This document shows, in pieces, positions 8,872-17,181 of a stretch of DNA of 64,000 bases (position 1 is the stretch's first letter; each line of letters opens with the position of its first letter). This DNA comes from Roseiflexus castenholzii DSM 13941 (GTDB lineage Bacteria; Chloroflexota; Chloroflexia; Chloroflexales; Roseiflexaceae): NCBI RefSeq assembly GCF_000017805.1, contig NC_009767.1, forward strand, positions 5,659,299 to 5,723,298, given 5' to 3'. The position numbers and the translations under genes are program-made. Under the pieces are notes generated by a model, which was not told the DNA's origin, searched no databases, and was given only the letters and a program-made list of their open reading frames with translations.

Positions 8872-10254
8872 ATGCTGTCTACTCTTCGCTCCCTTCCCCT
8901 GGCGTTCATTGGGGCGTGTGTCGCGCTGATCGTTCGGCGTCGGCTGCATCCGGTGCGCCTGCGCCCGACCGGTGAGACGACCCCGCCAATCGGTCCCAAC
9001 GATATTCGACCTGGAATCCGTCGCCTGGTGCTCAGCGATCTCCACATGGGGGCAGGTGATCGCCGCGACGACTTCAGCGCCGATGCCGAACTTGCCGCGT
9101 TGCTGCGCTATTATGCTGCCGAACCGACGCCGACGGAATTGATCCTGGCGGGGGATACGTTTGAATTTTTGCAGGTCTGCCTGCCCGATGTGCCAGACCG
9201 CGAATGGTCGCCACGCGCGGCGGCGCGCCGCCTTGAAGCCATTCTGAACGCGCATGCGGAACCGGTCGCTGCGCTGCGCGCTTTCCTCTCTCGGCGCGAC
9301 AATCAGGTGACGGTGATTATCGGGAACCATGACTTCGAGTTGCACTATGCGAGCGCCAAACAGACACTGCGCCGGGCGCTCGGATTGGCGCCAGGTAATC
9401 CACGCTTGCGGTTTGGCGTGTCCTATGAAGGTGATGGCATCTTTCTCGTGCATGGCAATCAGTTTGACCGCTGGAACCGTTTCATTCACTTCAACGGCAT
9501 CTGTGAGCCTTTCGAGGTAGTGTTCGGCACACGCCTGATCCGTGAAGCGATCAATGTGCTGGAAGACGAGCCGGTGGATATTGCCACGCTGATCGACAAT
9601 ATCAAGCCGCTATCCGCCATTTTCTGGTATGCCTTATCGCTGCCGACGCTGCGCAACCAATCCACTCGCCGGTTGGTGGTGCGCGGTCTGGTGTTGCTGG
9701 TCAATGTGCTCCTACGCAACACGGTCTATATTCTCGACGACGATCCGCAGCAGCAGACGCCGCGTTCGCTCTGGAAACCGATGTATCGCCAGGTCGCGCT
9801 GGCGGCGACGCTCCTGGGACGCGCGGCAGGGGTGCGGCAGCGTTCTGGCGGTTTTCCCGAGACTGTATTTCAGCGCGCAGCGGAGCACCAGTTGCGCCGC
9901 TCGATCCGGGCTTTTGGGAGCACGTCTGTTCACAGCATGGCGCGCATTGCGCGCGATCCGCAGCAGTGGTCGACCCATCTTTTTATTTGCGGACACACCC
10001 ATCTGGCACAGGTCGTGGCGCTGAACGAGCGCCAGACATATGTCAATACCGGCACCTGGACGGACGTTATTCTTGATGTTGCCACCTCACAGCGACAGCA
10101 GCAGCGCTTTCCTTATCTGGAAGTAACGTATCCCGCGCAAGGTTCGCCGCCACATTGGCGGTTGTTGGTGTGGCGGGAGGCTGGCGAATCGCCATCTCCT
10201 TGGCGCGATGAGCGCGCAACAACGATGTTGGAAAAAGTCGAATACCCGGTATAA
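8872..10254 (+). CDS. Membrane-anchored calcineurin-like metallophosphoesterase
   Basis: The 460-residue protein carries all metal-binding motifs of the superfamily in order: SDLHMG near residue 58, GDTFEF near 96, GNHDFEL near 149, LVHGNQFDRWNR near 193 and GHTH near 377. The N-terminus (residues 7-22) is hydrophobic and probably anchors it in the membrane. The layout, with HGNQFDRW, resembles UDP-2,3-diacylglucosamine hydrolase-type enzymes. Lipid A is not expected in this lineage, so the substrate is open. It starts 4 bases after trpF. The stop codon overlaps a TATAAT that may belong to the next gene's promoter. Confidence 0.8.
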   Translation: MLSTLRSLPLAFIGACVALIVRRRLHPVRLRPTGETTPPIGPNDIRPGIRRLVLSDLHMGAGDRRDDFSADAELAALLRYYAAEPTPTELILAGDTFEFLQVCLPDVPDREWSPRAAARRLEAILNAHAEPVAALRAFLSRRDNQVTVIIGNHDFELHYASAKQTLRRALGLAPGNPRLRFGVSYEGDGIFLVHGNQFDRWNRFIHFNGICEPFEVVFGTRLIREAINVLEDEPVDIATLIDNIKPLSAIFWYALSLPTLRNQSTRRLVVRGLVLLVNVLLRNTVYILDDDPQQQTPRSLWKPMYRQVALAATLLGRAAGVRQRSGGFPETVFQRAAEHQLRRSIRAFGSTSVHSMARIARDPQQWSTHLFICGHTHLAQVVALNERQTYVNTGTWTDVILDVATSQRQQQRFPYLEVTYPAQGSPPHWRLLVWREAGESPSPWRDERATTMLEKVEYPV

Positions 10255-10255
10255 T
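10228..10255 (+). promoter_or_regulatory. Possible promoter for the Trm112-like gene
   Basis: TTGGAA (10228-10233) is followed after 16 bases by a perfect TATAAT (10250-10255), which overlaps the preceding stop codon. The downstream start is at 10421. Confidence 0.4.
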
Positions 10256-10263
10256 AGGGGGCT

Positions 10264-10299
10264 GAGAATCGAGAACTGAGAATCGAGAACTGAGAACCA
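10264..10299 (+). repeat. GA-rich 14-base tandem repeat
   Basis: About two and a half copies of GAGAATCGAGAACT lie in the leader of the Trm112-like gene. A related GA-rich tract lies at 10794-10828, and the complementary CU-rich version lies at 10878-10913, directly before the next gene. Confidence 0.7.
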
Positions 10300-10420
10300 G
10301 AAACCGGGAAACGGAGATTGAGGAGCAAAAACACGCTCAGACCTGACAACCGAAGATCGGAACCGGCTGCTGTAGCCTGCAAGTCAGGCATCAGGAATAA
10401 TGACAGAGGAGGTCACACTG

Positions 10421-10786
10421 ATGAAAATCGTCCTTCGTCTTCTTGGCGTCGCGGCGCTGATCGCACTGGGCATCGTCATTTATCGCGCCGTTCGCCAGTA
10501 CCGCGAAGACAGCGTCTTCGACCTGGGGTCTGGCACGCAATCGTCGCCGCCGTCGTCATCGTCGTCTGGCGGGGAGTCGCGCAGCATCAGCCCGGAACTG
10601 CTGGCAATCCTGGCGGACCCCGGCGATAAGGGACCGGTGGAGTTGATGCGGGATAGCGAAGGCAAAGAGTGGCTGGTCAACCGCCGCAATGGGTATCGCT
10701 ATCCAGTCGAGGATGGCATTCCGATCATGCTGCTCGAAGAGGGTGAGAAAAACCGCGACGAGAGCCTGATCATCCGGCAAGAGTAG
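10421..10786 (+). CDS. Small membrane protein with a Trm112-like domain lacking cysteines
   Basis: The 121-residue product has one N-terminal transmembrane helix (residues about 3-20), a Ser-rich linker, and then a domain of about 50 residues. That domain reads LLAILADPGDKGPVEL, then WLVNRRNGYRYPVEDGIPIML. It follows the Trm112/YcaR pattern (LLEIL.CP.CKG..., CR.CG..YPI.DGIP.ML), but every zinc-binding Cys is replaced. The ATG at 10421 was chosen over the one at 10400 because a GAGGAGG at 10406-10412 gives an 8-base spacing. Function unknown. It is flanked on both sides by mutually complementary GA and CU tracts. Confidence 0.65.
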   Translation: MKIVLRLLGVAALIALGIVIYRAVRQYREDSVFDLGSGTQSSPPSSSSSGGESRSISPELLAILADPGDKGPVELMRDSEGKEWLVNRRNGYRYPVEDGIPIMLLEEGEKNRDESLIIRQE

Positions 10787-10793
10787 GGGGCAG

Positions 10794-10828
10794 GAGAACC
10801 GAGAACGAAGAACCGAGAACGAAGAATC
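10794..10828 (+). repeat. GA-rich tract upstream of the EI24-family gene
   Basis: GAACCGAGAACGAA-type 14-base repeats. They could pair with the CU-rich tract at 10878-10913 on the same transcript. Confidence 0.6.
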
Positions 10829-10877
10829 TGTTCGTATCTTGATGAGATCCCCGATTGGATTCACATTCTTAGTCTCC

Positions 10878-10913
10878 GTTCTCAGTTCTCAGTTCTCAAT
10901 TCTCAGTTCTCAG
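10878..10913 (+). promoter_or_regulatory. CU-rich tract abutting a start codon
   Basis: Repeats of TTCTCAG run to within 3 bases of the ATG at 10916. No Shine-Dalgarno-like sequence is present. The tract is the reverse complement of the GA-rich repeats at 10264-10299 and 10794-10828, so an RNA stem could cover the start region. Confidence 0.5.
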
Positions 10914-10915
10914 CC

Positions 10916-11701
10916 ATGCAGAAATTCCTCACCGGCGCCTCTTATCCGCTGCGCGCTCTCGGCGTTCTCAGACGCCATCCGACACTCTGGCAGTATATTA
11001 TCGTCCCCGTCTTCCTGAATATATTTGTGGGCATCACTCTCTACGCCGGTTTGCTCGTTGCCGGATTTCGCGCTATTGATGGGGTTATCGCCGGTCTGCC
11101 CGAATGGCTGGCATTCATCGCCTGGTTGCTCCGCGCGCTGTTGATCGTCGTGCTTCTGATTGCAACCGGTTATGTGCTGGTTCGCTTCGGCGTGGTGATT
11201 GGCTCGCCATTCTACAGCCGTCTCTCGGAACGCCTGGAAGAACGTTTCAGCGGCGTCGTATTCGATGCGCCCCCGCCGACTGTGGGGAATGTAGCACGGG
11301 ATATTGCTCGCGCTCTGCTGTTCGAGATCAAGAAACTAATCCTGGCGCTGACTATCGGTGCACCAACGTTGCTCCTGAATCTCATTCCGTTCGTTGGTTC
11401 ATTGCTGGCGACGGCAGGCGGCATTGCGCTCAGTGCAACCATTTCCTGCCTCGATTTTTTCGATCCGCCGCTCGAGCGGCGCCGACTGCGCTTTCGCGAT
11501 AAATTGGGATTCGTGCGACAGGGTTTGCCCGCAACAGCCGGATTTGGACTGGTCTGTCTCGGTCTGGTGAGTATTCCCCTGATCAACCTGTTGGCCGTGC
11601 CTCTCTGCATCACTGCCGGCACCCTCTTTTACTGCGATAGACACGGAAGTGAGCATGCATTGTCAGGCAACGGATCGTCTCCACAGGCTGGATCGAATTA
11701 G
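10916..11701 (+). CDS. EI24/CysZ-like integral membrane protein
   Basis: This is a 261-residue polytopic protein of the EI24 (formerly DUF540) family that also contains CysZ. Four or more hydrophobic segments are visible, near residues 20-50, 65-95, 140-175 and 200-235. Family landmarks include GASYPLRALGVLRRHPTLW at the N-terminus, VVIGSPFYSRLSERLEE in the centre and CLDFFDPPLERRRLRF before the last membrane pair. CysZ imports sulfate in Proteobacteria, but no cysteine-synthesis gene lies here, so a sulfate role is not claimed. The start has no ribosome-binding site and is preceded directly by a CU-rich repeat. Confidence 0.75.
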   Translation: MQKFLTGASYPLRALGVLRRHPTLWQYIIVPVFLNIFVGITLYAGLLVAGFRAIDGVIAGLPEWLAFIAWLLRALLIVVLLIATGYVLVRFGVVIGSPFYSRLSERLEERFSGVVFDAPPPTVGNVARDIARALLFEIKKLILALTIGAPTLLLNLIPFVGSLLATAGGIALSATISCLDFFDPPLERRRLRFRDKLGFVRQGLPATAGFGLVCLGLVSIPLINLLAVPLCITAGTLFYCDRHGSEHALSGNGSSPQAGSN

Positions 11702-12458
11702 TTATTCTCAAGGTCCATACCTCTGTCGGGACGCTTCGTTGCGGATGCCAGCCTCAATCTCCGTGATTGCTGAACCCGGTTCGTTCAGCGCAGGTATTCG
11801 CGGCCACGCAGGGTGAAGGCGCCTGGAGATGATACCGGTGCGCCGGCGCCGGATCGCGCGCAGCACAATGAGCGGCTCCGGCGAGCAACGGGATGAAGGT
11901 GCAGCCGGTTTGCATTGATACCGAACCATCTGACCGGCGTTTGGTGGTTAAGTCTTTATTATAAATGAGGAAGATATTCTCTTGACGCGCCGTGCGCTTG
12001 CAGGTACACTTACGCTATCCTGGTTATTCTCCGTTCCAGCCATCGCCCTCACTTGAGGGTTGCAGCGCATATATGTTTCTGGCGCGTCTCCGCGCCTGGA
12101 GAGATAGAACACATACGAACTGAAGCCAGCATACGCTCTTCGAGAGAGATGTGAGGGTTGGTTTTCTTGTTTGCACTAAGCCAGACCCTTGGCGTATCAC
12201 CTGCCTGAAAGGGACGGGCGGGGTTTGTTTGTGCCCAAAATGAAGGATGGGCGCCTCATCCGCAATCAAAAGTGGTCGGGCATCCTTTTTCAGCGCCGAC
12301 GCGACACGGGAGATGCGCGTTTTGCCCTTACCGATCCGCAATGGAGTCGATGGCGTGGCGCCATATCGATCTTTTTGCGAGACGCACTATTCTCAGGGTG
12401 CAACGGTCAGGAGCGTGACACCTGATACGTGCCACATAGAGCAGAAAGGAGTCTTTGC
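11702..12458. other. Long 5' leader region of the TRAP-TAXI operon
   Basis: These 757 bases hold no convincing gene. A strong promoter at 11982-12010 leaves a transcribed leader of about 440 bases before the binding-protein gene. Two short hairpins lie early in it: CCCTC(ACTT)GAGGG at 12046-12059 and GGCGCG(TCTC)CGCGCC at 12081-12096. A 78-codon frame from 12189 has no recognisable domain. Confidence 0.5.
11982..12010 (+). promoter_or_regulatory. Sigma-70-type promoter of the TRAP-TAXI operon
   Basis: TTGACG (11982-11987), a 17-base spacer, then TACACT (12005-12010). It is preceded by an AT-rich stretch (11951-11980). It is one of the best promoter matches in the window and faces the binding-protein gene at 12459. 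Confidence 0.65.
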
Positions 12459-13505
12459 ATGGTCAAACGAACGCTGGTCGTCTTCTGGTCAATTATGGCG
12501 CTAGTACTGGCTGCGTGTGGACAGCCGACCCCCGCAGCGCCAACAACCGCCCCTTCAGCCCCCACCACCGCGCCTTCCGGCGAACAACCCACAACAGCGC
12601 CCGCCGCGCCCAGCGGGGAAAAACTGCGCTTGATCATCGGCACCGGCGGCACCGGCGGCGTGTTCTTCCCCTATGGCGGCGGTCTGGCGCGTATTCTTAC
12701 CGAAAAGATGCCCAACACGGAAGCGACGGCGCAGGAAACCGGCGGCTCCGTCGATAATATGAAACTGCTCCAGAATTCGGAAGCGCAAATCGGCTTCACC
12801 ACCGCAGATTCGGCATACGATGGCATTAATGGCGTGGCAGCATACCAGGCGACCGGTCCGGTTCCCGCCGCAACCATTGCCGTGCTCTATCAGAGTTTCA
12901 TCCATGTGGTCGCGCGCGCCGATTCGGGTATCACAAGCGTCGCCGATATGAAAGGGCGACCTGTCTCGATTGGATCGGCGGGCAGCAGCACGGAAACCGC
13001 GGCTATCCGCCTGCTCGAAGCCGCAGGGCTGAAGCCGGAAGATGTGGTCCGCGAAAACCTGGGGGTGGCCGACTCGGTGGCTGCCATGAAGGATAAGAAG
13101 ATCGATGCCTTCTTCTGGATCGGCGGTCTGCCGACGGCTGCGGTGACCGACCTGGTTACGACCGAGTCGGTGGTCTTTATCGACACCAGTTCGCTGCTGA
13201 AGCCGATGGTGGATAAGTATGGTCCAATCTACGCCGCTACCGTGCTGCCTGGCGGCACCTACAAAGGGACGGACCAGGATGTGCCGGGGATTGGCGTTGC
13301 CAACCTGCTCGTGGTGCGCGAGGATATGCCCGCTGACCAGGTAAAAGGCATTCTGACCACAATTTTCGACAATCTCGAAGAAGTGCATCAGATCCATCCC
13401 GCAGCGCGCACCCTGTCGCTTGAATCGGCAGTCACCGGTTCATCGATACCGTTCCATCCGGCTGCAATCGAGTTCTACAAGGAACGTGGCGTTTGGAAGG
13501 AGTGA
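12459..13505 (+). CDS. TAXI-family TRAP transporter solute-binding lipoprotein
   Basis: This is an extracytoplasmic binding protein of 348 residues for a TRAP importer. The signal peptide ends in the lipobox LAACG, so it is a lipoprotein, followed by an Ala/Pro/Thr linker to about residue 50. The TAXI domain opens with LIIGTGGTGGVFFPYGG and continues with EATAQETGGSVDNMKLLQ and IGFTTADSAYDG, the family hallmarks. The TAXI family binds small organic acids such as 2-oxoglutarate or glutamate; the ligand here is not evident. The ATG at 12459 has an AAAGGA ribosome site. The fused permease gene follows after a hairpin-bearing gap of 257 bases. Confidence 0.9.
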   Translation: MVKRTLVVFWSIMALVLAACGQPTPAAPTTAPSAPTTAPSGEQPTTAPAAPSGEKLRLIIGTGGTGGVFFPYGGGLARILTEKMPNTEATAQETGGSVDNMKLLQNSEAQIGFTTADSAYDGINGVAAYQATGPVPAATIAVLYQSFIHVVARADSGITSVADMKGRPVSIGSAGSSTETAAIRLLEAAGLKPEDVVRENLGVADSVAAMKDKKIDAFFWIGGLPTAAVTDLVTTESVVFIDTSSLLKPMVDKYGPIYAATVLPGGTYKGTDQDVPGIGVANLLVVREDMPADQVKGILTTIFDNLEEVHQIHPAARTLSLESAVTGSSIPFHPAAIEFYKERGVWKE

Positions 13506-13534
13506 CGAGGTGAGATTGAGGCAAGATACCACTG

Positions 13535-13626
<92 letters not shown>

Positions 13627-13762
13627 TACCACCGGGTCTTGCCTTGTTCTATGTGCTTCCAGCCGACTTGCGCATGTGTGTGTCTACTTGATCGGTGTTG
13701 GCTCTCAGCCATACAGACTGCGCGCGTGCAGTCGCCGCACCGTTGAGAGGGGGGTGTCAACG

Positions 13763-16048
13763 ATGAGCATCGCCGCCAACGCTCAAAACAACGACGCGCC
13801 TGACGAAGAGGTCATTTCCAGGGAAAAAGTCGAGCAACTCATCGAGGAGTTCGAGAACGAAGCAGCAACCCGAAAACTGAGCGGCGCCTGGGCATGGATC
13901 GCCGGGATTGTTGCGGCGGCGCTCTCGATCTATGCACTCTACTGGACGCAGGCGATCATCACGACTCAGGTTTACCGTGCCACGTTCCTGATGCTCGTCC
14001 TGGCGTTGACGTTCTTCTACTTCCCATTGCGCAAGGCTGCGCGCACGAAAGTGCCCTGGTATGATGTTGTGCTGGCAGCGCTTGGCGCTGCCAGTATGAT
14101 TTATTTGAGCCTCAATTTCCGTGATGCGTTGCAGCGGGTCACTCAACCCACGCCGACCGAACTCGTGATGGGCGCCATTATGCTGCTGCTGGTGTTGGAA
14201 GCGACCCGCCGCACCACAGGTATGGCGCTGACACTGGTAGCAGTGTTCTCGATACTGTACGCGCTCTTCGGGTATGTTTTTCCTGAACCGTTCGACCATC
14301 GCGGAATCTCGCTGCAACGTCTGATCGGCACAAACTACCTGACATTGCAGGGTGTGTTTGGCGTGCCGCTCGATGTGGCGGCCACATTCATCGTGCTGTT
14401 TACGATCTATGGCGCGGTGCTGGAGTACAGCGGCGCGGGCAAGTTCTTTATCGACTGGTCCTTTGCGGCGCTCGGCAAGTCGAAGAGCGGCGCCGGCCCG
14501 GGACGCACCGTGGCGGCGGCCGGGTTTTTGCTCGGCACCGTGTCGGGCAGTGGCGTGGCAACGACGGTCACACTGGGATCGCTGTCGTGGCCTATGCTGC
14601 GCAAGGCAGGGTACGATAAGACGGTCGCGGCCGGAATGCTGGCTGCATCCGGGATCGGCGCCACCCTCTCGCCGCCAACCCTTGGAGCAGCAGCGTTTCT
14701 GATCGCCGAATACCTGGATATTTCCTATCTCGATGTGCTGATCATGGCGATTGTGCCGACGATCCTCTACTACCTGTCGATCATTCTGATGATCGAAGCC
14801 GACTCGCGCCGCATGAAGACACAGGCGGTCACATTCGAGAGCGAATCGCTCTGGGAGTTGACGCGCAAGTTTGGGTATCACTTCTCGTCGCTGTTTGCCG
14901 TCGCCATTCTGATGGGGTTTGGCATGACGCCCTTTATGGCGGTCTACTGGTCGATTGTCGTTGCGTTCTTCCTGAGTTTTCTCCGTCCCGAAACGCGCCT
15001 CTCCTCCCTGAAAGCGCTGGCGTCCGGCGTCGCGCTGATGGCGCTGCTGATGGCGCTGGAAGTGACCGGTGTGCTGCCGCGTATGCGTCCATCGGTGGCG
15101 ATCTTCTGGGGGTTAATGCTTACCGTCGTGATCGCGGCGGCGATGGCGCTCTACCGGCGGGTGCGCGCCATTCCGGGAGAAGATGAGAACATGCGCATTC
15201 TCAGGGCGCTGGAATATGGCGGGCGCAGTGTGGTGTCGATTGCCGCCACCACCGCCTGCGCAGGCATCATCGTCTCAGCCGTGACGTTGACCGGACTGGG
15301 GCTTAAGATTTCGGGCATGATCGTGAGCCTTGGCGGCGGCAACATCCTGATGACGGTCTTCTTTGCAGCCATTGCTGTCTGGGTATTGGGATTGGCGGTG
15401 CCGGTCACGGCATCGTACATTCTGGCAGCGGTCATGATCGTTCCCGCGTTGCGACAGGTGGGTGTGCCGGAACCCGCTGCGCATATGTTCATTTTCTATT
15501 ATGCGGTCCTGGCTGATGTGTCGCCGCCGACTGCGCTGGCGCCTATGGCTGCCGCAGCGATTACCGGCGGGCGTCCGTGGCCCACAATGTTTATGGCATG
15601 GAAGTATTGTCTGCCCGGTTTCCTGGTGCCGTTCATGTTTACGATGACGACCGACGGGACGAGTCTGCTGCTGTTGTTGCAGCAGGTTGGCAAAGATGTG
15701 GGCACGGTGACGCTGGCGTTCAAACCTGCCTGGTATGAGGCGCTGGCGGCAGGAGGGTGGATGACGATTGTGGTGACCTTCCTGACCAGTTGCCTGGCAG
15801 TTGGCGCCCTGGCGGTCGCTTTTGGCGGATGGCTGCTCCGTCAGGCGAATCTTTTCGAGCGCGTGCTGATGGGTGTTGCCGGTTTGGCGATGCTCTATGC
15901 CGACCTGGGAGCGGACGCCGTTGGGTTTGGGTTGTTTATTGTGGGCGTGCTGGTTCACGTGGTGCGGGTGCGCCAGATGCGCAAGGCGGAGTCGGTCGCT
16001 GTCGCCGCAGTGGAAACGGACACGTTCAGCGAGCGCTCGGTTGGATGA
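13763..16048 (+). CDS. TRAP transporter fused permease (4TM-12TM, DctQM-like)
   Basis: This is the membrane component that imports the ligand delivered by the upstream TAXI protein using an ion gradient. The 761-residue chain fuses the small (4-helix) and large (12-helix) TRAP subunits, as usual for TAXI systems. Landmarks are the N-terminal acidic coiled region (residues 12-45), RYTYLFPEPFDH-like loop FGYVFPEPFDHRGIS, GRTVAAAGFLLGTVSGSG, GYDKTVAAGMLAASGIGATL and ADVSPPTALAPMAAAAITGG, all conserved in DctM-type permeases. The ATG at 13763 is preceded by a GAGAGGGGGG ribosome site. An open frame extends back to 13574, but that part runs through the hairpin element and is not family-like. Confidence 0.9.
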   Translation: MSIAANAQNNDAPDEEVISREKVEQLIEEFENEAATRKLSGAWAWIAGIVAAALSIYALYWTQAIITTQVYRATFLMLVLALTFFYFPLRKAARTKVPWYDVVLAALGAASMIYLSLNFRDALQRVTQPTPTELVMGAIMLLLVLEATRRTTGMALTLVAVFSILYALFGYVFPEPFDHRGISLQRLIGTNYLTLQGVFGVPLDVAATFIVLFTIYGAVLEYSGAGKFFIDWSFAALGKSKSGAGPGRTVAAAGFLLGTVSGSGVATTVTLGSLSWPMLRKAGYDKTVAAGMLAASGIGATLSPPTLGAAAFLIAEYLDISYLDVLIMAIVPTILYYLSIILMIEADSRRMKTQAVTFESESLWELTRKFGYHFSSLFAVAILMGFGMTPFMAVYWSIVVAFFLSFLRPETRLSSLKALASGVALMALLMALEVTGVLPRMRPSVAIFWGLMLTVVIAAAMALYRRVRAIPGEDENMRILRALEYGGRSVVSIAATTACAGIIVSAVTLTGLGLKISGMIVSLGGGNILMTVFFAAIAVWVLGLAVPVTASYILAAVMIVPALRQVGVPEPAAHMFIFYYAVLADVSPPTALAPMAAAAITGGRPWPTMFMAWKYCLPGFLVPFMFTMTTDGTSLLLLLQQVGKDVGTVTLAFKPAWYEALAAGGWMTIVVTFLTSCLAVGALAVAFGGWLLRQANLFERVLMGVAGLAMLYADLGADAVGFGLFIVGVLVHVVRVRQMRKAESVAVAAVETDTFSERSVG

Positions 16049-16087
16049 TGATCAGGTCCTCGCATCCCTGCCCCCACGCGGAGGTTC

Positions 16088-16251
16088 AAGGGCGGACCGC
16101 GCGCATAGCGGGCAGGCATGGCGTTGGGATGCGCCGTTTGGACCTCACCCCCTGCCCCGCTCCCGCGCGGGAGCGGGGAGACTGGCGACGCGCGCGCAGC
16201 CCGTCCCCCGGTGGGCGTGCCGGGGTGCGCGCCAGTGTTCCGTCCGCCCTT
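16088..16251. repeat. Palindrome-ended repeat, family 2, copy 1
   Basis: It begins AAGGGCGGAC (16088-16097) and ends GTCCGCCCTT (16242-16251), which are perfect 10-base inverted ends. The interior is very GC-rich, with self-complementary blocks such as CCGCTCCCGCGCGGGAGCGG. A second copy lies at 28803-28999. The 22-base motif TTAAACACACGGAGGTGGGGG-like follows twice, near 16250 and 16318. Confidence 0.7.
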
Positions 16252-16352
16252 AAACACACGGAGGTGGGGGGGAAGAGGGTCCAAAAACGCGGCGCACAGC
16301 GATGGGCTTATGTCGCCTTAAACACACGGAGGTGGGGGGAGGGTGAGGGGTT

Positions 16353-16706
16353 ATACCAATTCCCTGTGACCATCCGGCATGGTCACCCCGAGCAGCGCGA
16401 GGGGTCGGGCGCGACCCGCTCCGATTCCTCGCTGCGCGCGGTCAGATTCCTCGCTGCGCTCGGAATGACACGAAGGCGGCCTGCGTCGCAGGTGACAAGT
16501 GTCGAGCGCACGGAGATTCCTCGCTGCGCTCGGAATGACCCGAAGGCGGCATCTTCCATCGTAATCAGCTGTGACCATCCGGCATGGTCACCCCGAACAG
16601 CGCGAGGGGTCTGGCGCAACCCGCGTAGATTCCTCGCTGCGCTCGGAATGACAAGTCGCTGCGCTCGGAATGACAAGAATGCGGCATCGTCAATCGTCAT
16701 TGGTAT
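16353..16706. repeat. Hairpin repeat family 1, compound copy
   Basis: It begins ATACCAAT at 16353 and ends ATTGGTAT at 16699-16706. It contains at least two partial units in minus orientation (GACCATCCGGCATGGTCACC occurs twice, near 16367 and 16573) plus extra copies of the GATTCCTCGCTGCGCTCGGA core. It looks like a fusion of two elements. Confidence 0.75.
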
Positions 16707-16765
16707 CACCCCTCGCCCCTCTCGCCTCGCCCCTCGCCCCTCTCGCCTCACTCCTCACCCCTCTC

Positions 16766-16914
16766 ATACCAATGACCGGTGACCATCCGGCATGGTCACC
16801 CCGAGCAGCGCGAGGGGTCTGGCGCAACCCGCTCAGATTCCGCGCTGCGCTCGGAATGACAAGTCGCTGCGCTCGGAATGACAAGAATGCGGCATCGTCA
16901 ATCGTCATTGGTAT
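16766..16914 (-). repeat. Hairpin repeat family 1, copy
   Basis: A 149-base unit with ATACCAAT and ATTGGTAT ends. Together with a 59-base C-rich spacer it forms a tandem unit with an exact 208-base period: ATACCAAT recurs at 16766 and 16974, and ATTGGTAT at 16699 and 16907. Confidence 0.8.
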
Positions 16915-16973
16915 CACCCCTCGCCCCTCTCGCCTCGCCCCTCGCCCCTCTCGCCTCACTCCTCACCCCTCTC

Positions 16974-17145
16974 ATACCAATGACCGGTGACCATCCGGCA
17001 TGGTCACCCCGAGCAGCGCGAGGGGTCTGGCGCAACCCGCTCAGATTCCGCGCTGCGCGCGGTCAGATTCCTCGCTGAGTTTACCCTGAGCGAAGCGAAG
17101 GGCTCGGAATGACACGAAGGCGGCATCTTCAAGCGTCATTGGTAT
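16974..17145 (-). repeat. Hairpin repeat family 1, copy with extra core
   Basis: A 172-base unit with ATACCAAT and ATTGGTAT ends, longer than the others because of duplicated core motifs and a CTTCGCTTCGCTCAGGG-type insert. It ends about 36 bases before the uvrA stop codon. Confidence 0.8.
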
Positions 17146-17181
17146 TATATGACGAACCTTGTGTACATTCGTTGCGCAAGA

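Noticed and set aside
12189..12425. A 78-codon frame in the TRAP leader
   Set aside because: It has no recognisable domain and no ribosome-binding site; it is more likely part of the untranslated leader.
15757..16782. A 341-codon plus-strand frame running into the repeat block
   Set aside because: It overlaps the TRAP permease 3' end and then encodes only repeat-derived peptides.
16353..17145. Repeat block considered as a CRISPR array
   Set aside because: Units are 149-172 bases with palindromic ends and C-rich spacers of identical sequence; there are no short repeats with unique spacers and no cas genes.
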